From an uncultured Thalassolituus sp. (GTDB taxonomy: Bacteria > Pseudomonadota > Gammaproteobacteria > Pseudomonadales > Oceanobacteraceae): a stretch of 64,000 nt of DNA. The notes under the pieces are model-generated. The model saw only the letters and a program-made list of their open reading frames with translations. It had not been told where the DNA came from and did no database searches. Within the stretch, counting starts at the first letter, position 1. Every line of letters begins with the position of its first letter. Shown here one piece after another: positions 59,932 to 64,000 of this stretch. The DNA lies in NCBI RefSeq assembly GCF_950066645.1, contig NZ_CATMFB010000009.1, forward strand, positions 1 to 64,000, written 5' to 3'. Position numbers and translations under genes: made by a program.

Positions 59932-61629
59932 TTAGCTGAGTCCGAGGTCTTCGCGGATAACCGTCGCGATATTTCTCTCGGCGAGTGCAGTAATCGTAAT
60001 AAAGGGGTTCACACCCACATTACCGGGTAGCAGCGACCCATCGACCGCATACAGGTTCTGATATCCCTTCAGGCGCCCATAGTAGTCAGTCGCCTCTCCC
60101 AGAATGCACCCTCCGAGCGGATGATAAGTAAAGAAATCGGCATAGGGCTGATTGCCCTTAAACAAGCCCCGGCGGTACCGGCTGTAGTTCGCCTTGTTAT
60201 AACGGTCGAAAACTTTCTTGGCAGCGTCGAAGGAAGGCTGTGTCTGGTCCGCTCTCCAGTTCAGCTCCACCCGGTCAGCGTCCGGGTTATACGTCAGATA
60301 GCCACGTTCAGGGTTGTTAGTAATCGCCAGAAACAGGCTGGTGAAGGTTTCAATCCCGGCCGGAAACGGCGCTATTTCGGCAAACACCTGAGCGTCTTCA
60401 TCATCCCAGTTATCAATCCCTTTGACGGGCATTCCGGACTGGCGGGCCCCCGTGGTGTTCCAGACCGGGTTAGCAATCGACACCATAAAGTTGCCGTTAT
60501 TCCCCCAGCCCTGACCGATGCGATCACTCAGGTCGGGTAAGGTGCCAGTATCCCGGGCCCGCATCAGAAGCTCGGTGGTCCCCATCGTCCCTGCCCCGAG
60601 GAACAGATACTGACAGCTGACCTCCAGACGCTCAGTGACAGTGCCTGAGGCATCAATAGTCTCAAGATTCAGCAGGTAGATACCATTCGCATCCTGGCGG
60701 ATACCCACCACCCGCGTCATGGTTCTGAGAGTCACGTGCCCAGTCCCCAGAGCTTCCGGTATGTAGTTTTTATCCAGACTCTGCTTACCGAAGTTGTTGC
60801 CGTAGATCACCTCGCCCGCCGTAGCCGAAGGCTCTGCATTCCCTGCAATTTCGGCTTCCATATACTCAAAGTCATACACATTCGGAACATCTGCCGTCCG
60901 GAATCCGGCCTTATGCGCACAGGCTTCCGCTCTGCGGCTGAACTGGTAGTAATCTGAGTTGTAAACCGCGTCACTTACTGAGTTTACGCGCAGCATGCGG
61001 TTAGCGAGAGGAAACCAGCTGTCGTACATTTCATCAGCGTTGATATCCGGCAGTATTTCCTCGAAGAATTCCCGCTTCGGCACGACGGCCATACCACCAT
61101 TGACCAATGAGCCCCCACCAACGCCGCGGCCGACATAGACCGACATATTGTCGTAGTTGAGGGTGTCCAGCACGCCCGGATACTGGTCAATATTCCGATC
61201 CACCAGAGGAAGACCCATGATGTTCGCCACAGGCGCTTCGGTTCTGTCTTTGAACCACATGGCCCGCGCATCGGGAGAAACCATGTCGCAATGCACTTTG
61301 CCGTCAGACGCGGCCTGATCCCAGAGCTGCCCCATCTCTATCATCAGGGTGCTCACACCCGCCTCACCAAGACGCAGGGCCGTGACAGCCGAACCGTAGC
61401 CACTGCCAACCGTGATGGCGGTGTAAAAAGAGGCAATCTGAGTCGGTTCGTGAGGAGTCGCAGGCACAGTTTTATCGAACCAGCCCGCGCGGGCCGAAGG
61501 CGAAAACGCGGACAGACTGACCGTCGTCGCCCCCGCCGCAGCAGCCGCTGTCATTGCGGAACGGCCAAGGAATGCACGCCGGCTGCACACCGGCCCCTGT
61601 GGTGATTTCGAACGGTTCGATTCAGACAT
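59932..61629 (-). CDS. Tat-exported GMC oxidoreductase, cholesterol oxidase-like
   Basis: Class I cholesterol oxidases use FAD to oxidise and isomerise 3-beta-hydroxysterols. The 565-residue protein has a twin-arginine signal (SRRAFLGRS, then an Ala-rich stretch ending ARA near 48), the FAD motif VGSGYGSAV (74-82), and long stretches close to actinobacterial ChoA, such as VYVGRGVGGGSLVNGGMAV. The catalytic residues have equivalents: E418 in VFAEIAP, H503 in TYHPLGGC and N541 in GVNPFITI, with spacing close to that of the Streptomyces enzyme. The natural substrate could be another sterol or alcohol. AGGAAG precedes the ATG. Confidence 0.9.
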   Translation of the reverse strand: MSESNRSKSPQGPVCSRRAFLGRSAMTAAAAAGATTVSLSAFSPSARAGWFDKTVPATPHEPTQIASFYTAITVGSGYGSAVTALRLGEAGVSTLMIEMGQLWDQAASDGKVHCDMVSPDARAMWFKDRTEAPVANIMGLPLVDRNIDQYPGVLDTLNYDNMSVYVGRGVGGGSLVNGGMAVVPKREFFEEILPDINADEMYDSWFPLANRMLRVNSVSDAVYNSDYYQFSRRAEACAHKAGFRTADVPNVYDFEYMEAEIAGNAEPSATAGEVIYGNNFGKQSLDKNYIPEALGTGHVTLRTMTRVVGIRQDANGIYLLNLETIDASGTVTERLEVSCQYLFLGAGTMGTTELLMRARDTGTLPDLSDRIGQGWGNNGNFMVSIANPVWNTTGARQSGMPVKGIDNWDDEDAQVFAEIAPFPAGIETFTSLFLAITNNPERGYLTYNPDADRVELNWRADQTQPSFDAAKKVFDRYNKANYSRYRRGLFKGNQPYADFFTYHPLGGCILGEATDYYGRLKGYQNLYAVDGSLLPGNVGVNPFITITALAERNIATVIREDLGLS

Positions 61630-61871
61630 AATCTACTTCCTGTTATTTTTATTGCTGTCGTTGTTGCTCACCACTTTACCCTCCTCCAGGACAAGATGGG
61701 TGGCCTTTATCCCTGATCGGATAAGAACTGGCTCATCACGCGCTAAACACGCAGTAAACCATCAGGAAAACCGATAAGAGTAATAGATATTTTCTGATTT
61801 TCGGGATTAGAAAGTTCCGGTAGAGTGCTGCCTGACAATCTATAACTCTAATTTTTAGCAACCGGATCACT
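61630..61871. promoter_or_regulatory. Divergent promoter region of the oxidoreductase and sulfite reductase genes
   Basis: This 242-base stretch holds no ORF I can support. It becomes AT-rich towards the sulfite reductase, where control by a CysB-type activator would be expected from the gene's role, but I cannot mark a definite site. Confidence 0.4.
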
Positions 61872-63545
61872 ATGTACGTATACGATCAGTACGATCAGCA
61901 ACTGCTGAACGAGCGTGTTGCCCAGTTTAAAGGGCAGATGGAGCGCTATCTGGATGGCAAAATTTCTGAAGAAGAATTTCTGCCATTGCGACTTCAGAAC
62001 GGCATTTATGTACAGCGCTATGCCCCTATGCTGCGGGTCGCTGTACCATACGGTGCCCTGAACTCTGCGCAGGTACGCAAGCTGGCCTATGTCGCCCGCA
62101 CCTACGACAAAGGTTATGCGCACTTCTCAACACGTCAGAACGTCCAGTTCAACTGGCCAGAACTGTCGCAATGCCCGCAGATCCTCGCTGATCTTGCTGA
62201 AGTTGAGATGCACGCAGTGCAGACCAGTGGTAACTGTATCCGCAACACGACGACTGACGAATACGCCGGTGTCATTGCTGAAGAAGTTGTCGATCCGCGC
62301 CCTTACTGCGAAATCATCCGTCAGTGGTCTACTTTCCACCCGGAATTTGCTTTCCTGCCGCGTAAGTTCAAAATTGCGGTTAACTCAGTTCCTGGTGAAG
62401 ACCGCGCATCTATCGCGATGCACGACATCGGCATCAATATCGTTAAAAACGATGCTGGCGAGGTTGGCTATCGCGTTCTTGTCGGTGGTGGTCTGGGTCG
62501 TACCCCAATTCTGGGCGAAGAAATCTGTGCTTTCCTGCCGGAAGAAGATCTGCTGACCTACCTGGACGCCACCATCCGTGTGTACAACCAGTTTGGTCGC
62601 CGTGACAACAAGTACAAAGCCCGCATTAAAATCCTGGTGAAAGCACTGGGTATTGATCGTATGCGTGAGCTGGTTGAAGAAGAGTTCAACCGCATCAAAG
62701 AAGGCGAAGGCAAGCTGACTCAGGCTGAGCTTGAGCGAGTTAAGCAATACTTCACCGACCCTGCGTACAAGGCGCTTGAAAATGAGCCCGCGGCACTGGT
62801 CGAAGCCCGCAGCGACAATAAAGCGTTTGCCCGCTGGCTGGAGCGCAACGTCCGTGCTCACAAAAAATCCGGGTACGCAGTTGTCACTCTGACCCTGAAA
62901 CAGATTGGTACCCCACCGGGTGACGTAACCGCAGAACAACTGGATGCAGTTGCCGACCTCGCGGACGAATACAGCTTCGGTGAGCTGCGCTCTACTCATC
63001 AGCAGAACCTGGTTCTGGCCGATGTTGAACAGGCTGAACTGTTTGCACTGTGGCAGAAACTCAAAGCTCTGGGCATGGCAACCCCCACACTGGGCCTGCT
63101 GACCGATATGATCTGCTGTCCGGGCGGTGATTTCTGTGCACTGGCGAACGCGAAATCGATCCCCGTCGCTGAAGACATTCAGGCGCGCTTCGAAGATCTG
63201 GATTACCTATGGGATCTCGGCGACATCGACCTGAACATTTCCGGCTGCATGAATGCCTGTGGTCACCACCACATTGGTAACATCGGTGTTCTTGGTGTCG
63301 ATAAGAAAGGTGAAGAGTTCTACCAGGTGTCTCTCGGGGGCAACTCTGGTGGCAACAAGGCCGACGACGCCTCATTGGGTAAAATTCTCGGTCCGTCATT
63401 TGCCCGTGATGCGATGCCTGACGTGATCGCTAAGATTCTCGACTTCTATGTTACCAGTCGCCATGAGGGAGAAACCTTCCTTGAGGCATACCGCCGTATT
63501 GGCCACACCCCATTCAAGGAGGCCGTATATGGCAAAGCTGATTAA
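61872..63545 (+). CDS. Nitrite/sulfite reductase hemoprotein (assimilatory sulfite reductase, CysI-like)
   Basis: This siroheme and [4Fe-4S] enzyme reduces sulfite to sulfide for cysteine synthesis. The 557-residue protein has the two ferredoxin-like repeats (RLQNGIYVQRYAPMLRV, and HFSTRQNVQFNW near 78-89) and the cofactor-binding cysteines in CCPGGDFCALANAKS and ISGCMNACGHHHIGNIG. The pairing with a DUF934 gene is the pseudomonad arrangement and argues for sulfite rather than nitrite. Siroheme comes from CysG, encoded in this window. Confidence 0.93.
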   Translation: MYVYDQYDQQLLNERVAQFKGQMERYLDGKISEEEFLPLRLQNGIYVQRYAPMLRVAVPYGALNSAQVRKLAYVARTYDKGYAHFSTRQNVQFNWPELSQCPQILADLAEVEMHAVQTSGNCIRNTTTDEYAGVIAEEVVDPRPYCEIIRQWSTFHPEFAFLPRKFKIAVNSVPGEDRASIAMHDIGINIVKNDAGEVGYRVLVGGGLGRTPILGEEICAFLPEEDLLTYLDATIRVYNQFGRRDNKYKARIKILVKALGIDRMRELVEEEFNRIKEGEGKLTQAELERVKQYFTDPAYKALENEPAALVEARSDNKAFARWLERNVRAHKKSGYAVVTLTLKQIGTPPGDVTAEQLDAVADLADEYSFGELRSTHQQNLVLADVEQAELFALWQKLKALGMATPTLGLLTDMICCPGGDFCALANAKSIPVAEDIQARFEDLDYLWDLGDIDLNISGCMNACGHHHIGNIGVLGVDKKGEEFYQVSLGGNSGGNKADDASLGKILGPSFARDAMPDVIAKILDFYVTSRHEGETFLEAYRRIGHTPFKEAVYGKAD

Positions 63546-63975
63546 TACCACAGGCCTGATCCAGGACACCGAACTGACCCAGGTGACTCTGAGTGAGTGG
63601 CAGGAAAACTCTGCGTCACTGAAAGGACAGTCACTGGAACTGGTGCTGACCAGCGACCAGACGGCCGATCTCTTCGGTGAAGATGCAGACAACTTCGCCC
63701 GCATCAGCATTGAATTTCCTAAGTTCACTGATGGGCGTGGCTACTCTGCTGCGCGCCTGCTGCGTGAGCGCTATGGCTACAAAGGTGAACTGCGTGCGAT
63801 TGGCGACGTTCTGATCGATCAGCTTTTCTTTATGAAGCGTTGCGGTTTTGACACTTACGCGCTCCGTGAAGATCAGGTTCTCGAGGATGCGATTGCTGCA
63901 TTCTCCACCTTTACTGCTCCTTATCAGAATGACGCGAATGATCAGCGTCCTCTGTTCCGCCGTCGCCTGAACTGA
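63529..63975 (+). CDS. DUF934 domain protein linked to sulfite reductase
   Basis: The 148-residue protein matches the DUF934 family found directly after this type of sulfite reductase, with the core IEFPKFTDGRGYSAARLLRERYGYKGELRAIGDVLIDQLFFMKRCGFD split over residues ~63-110. It has AAGGAGG before ATG 63529 and overlaps the reductase by 17 bases, so the two are translated together. Its exact role in sulfite reduction is unknown. Confidence 0.93.
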   Translation: MAKLINTTGLIQDTELTQVTLSEWQENSASLKGQSLELVLTSDQTADLFGEDADNFARISIEFPKFTDGRGYSAARLLRERYGYKGELRAIGDVLIDQLFFMKRCGFDTYALREDQVLEDAIAAFSTFTAPYQNDANDQRPLFRRRLN

Positions 63976-63982
63976 TGTTCTG

Positions 63983-64000
63983 ATGGCGCAATCCCCTTCT
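63983..64000 (+). CDS. Possible start of a further gene (cut by the window edge)
   Basis: An ATG 8 bases after the DUF934 stop opens a frame (MAQSPS) that runs off the window. In related bacteria a PAPS/APS reductase gene can follow here. Six codons are too few to identify it. Confidence 0.25.

Overview
The window looks like chromosomal DNA of a marine-type gammaproteobacterium, most likely an Oceanospirillales relative (Thalassolituus/Oceanobacter-like; this is an inference from gene content). The gene order from serS-rarA-lolA-ftsK through aat-bpt-infA-clpA-clpS-cspD-icd-rluE-nudix-mnmA-hflD resembles Pseudomonas. A Tus-type replication terminator protein, Na+-NQR maturation factors (apbE, nqrM) and an HsbR/HsbA phosphatase module are further clues. 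There are no rRNA genes, insertion sequences, CRISPR arrays or phage blocks.

Layout. 1-6 kb: tRNA-Gly, pgsA, uvrC, gacA and a Pat-type protein acetyltransferase, all on the minus strand. 6-7.4 kb: a histone-deacetylase-family gene divergent from pat, a small membrane ORF and tRNA-Ser. 7.5-9.8 kb: tusDCBE and ybiB. 9.8-19.1 kb, minus strand: ftsK-lolA-rarA-crcB-serS-cysG and a chemoreceptor. 19.2-24 kb: aat, bpt, infA, clpA, clpS and cspD, nearly the whole bacterial N-degron pathway side by side. 24-30.4 kb: monomeric icd, then rluE, nudJ, mnmA, hflD and dusA. 30.4-36 kb: a periplasmic rhodanese, tal, a TerB-like gene, a divergent tus, sthA, nqrM and apbE. 36-43.7 kb: an ArsR regulator, a DUF4062 protein, an AEC transporter, rlmG, an IMPACT-family gene, two unknowns, trhP and rluA. 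43.7-46.5 kb: a one-gene island encoding a membrane-anchored SF2 helicase. 46.5-53.2 kb: an operon of two membrane proteins and two alpha/beta hydrolases, sixA, gpsA, hsbA, hsbR and a PilZ gene. 53.2-64 kb: nfuA, metH, a MATE exporter, a glycerophosphodiesterase, a Tat-exported cholesterol-oxidase-like enzyme, and a sulfite reductase followed by a DUF934 gene.

How the genes work together. TusBCD and TusE pass sulfur to MnmA for tRNA U34 thiolation. DusA, TrhP, RluA, RluE and RlmG are further RNA modifiers. Aat and Bpt tag proteins that ClpS delivers to ClpA. CysG makes the siroheme that the sulfite reductase needs. GacA, HsbR/HsbA and two PilZ-type proteins point to control of the switch between motile and attached life.

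The most unusual structure is at 43667-46534. The last nine codons and stop of rluA are duplicated (26 of 31 bases identical) on the far side of a 2.8 kb segment that holds only the helicase gene. The distal copy still reads as an RluA C-terminus and overlaps the 3' end of the next, convergent gene. This suggests that rluA once ended there and that a tiny helicase cassette was inserted at the 3' end of rluA.
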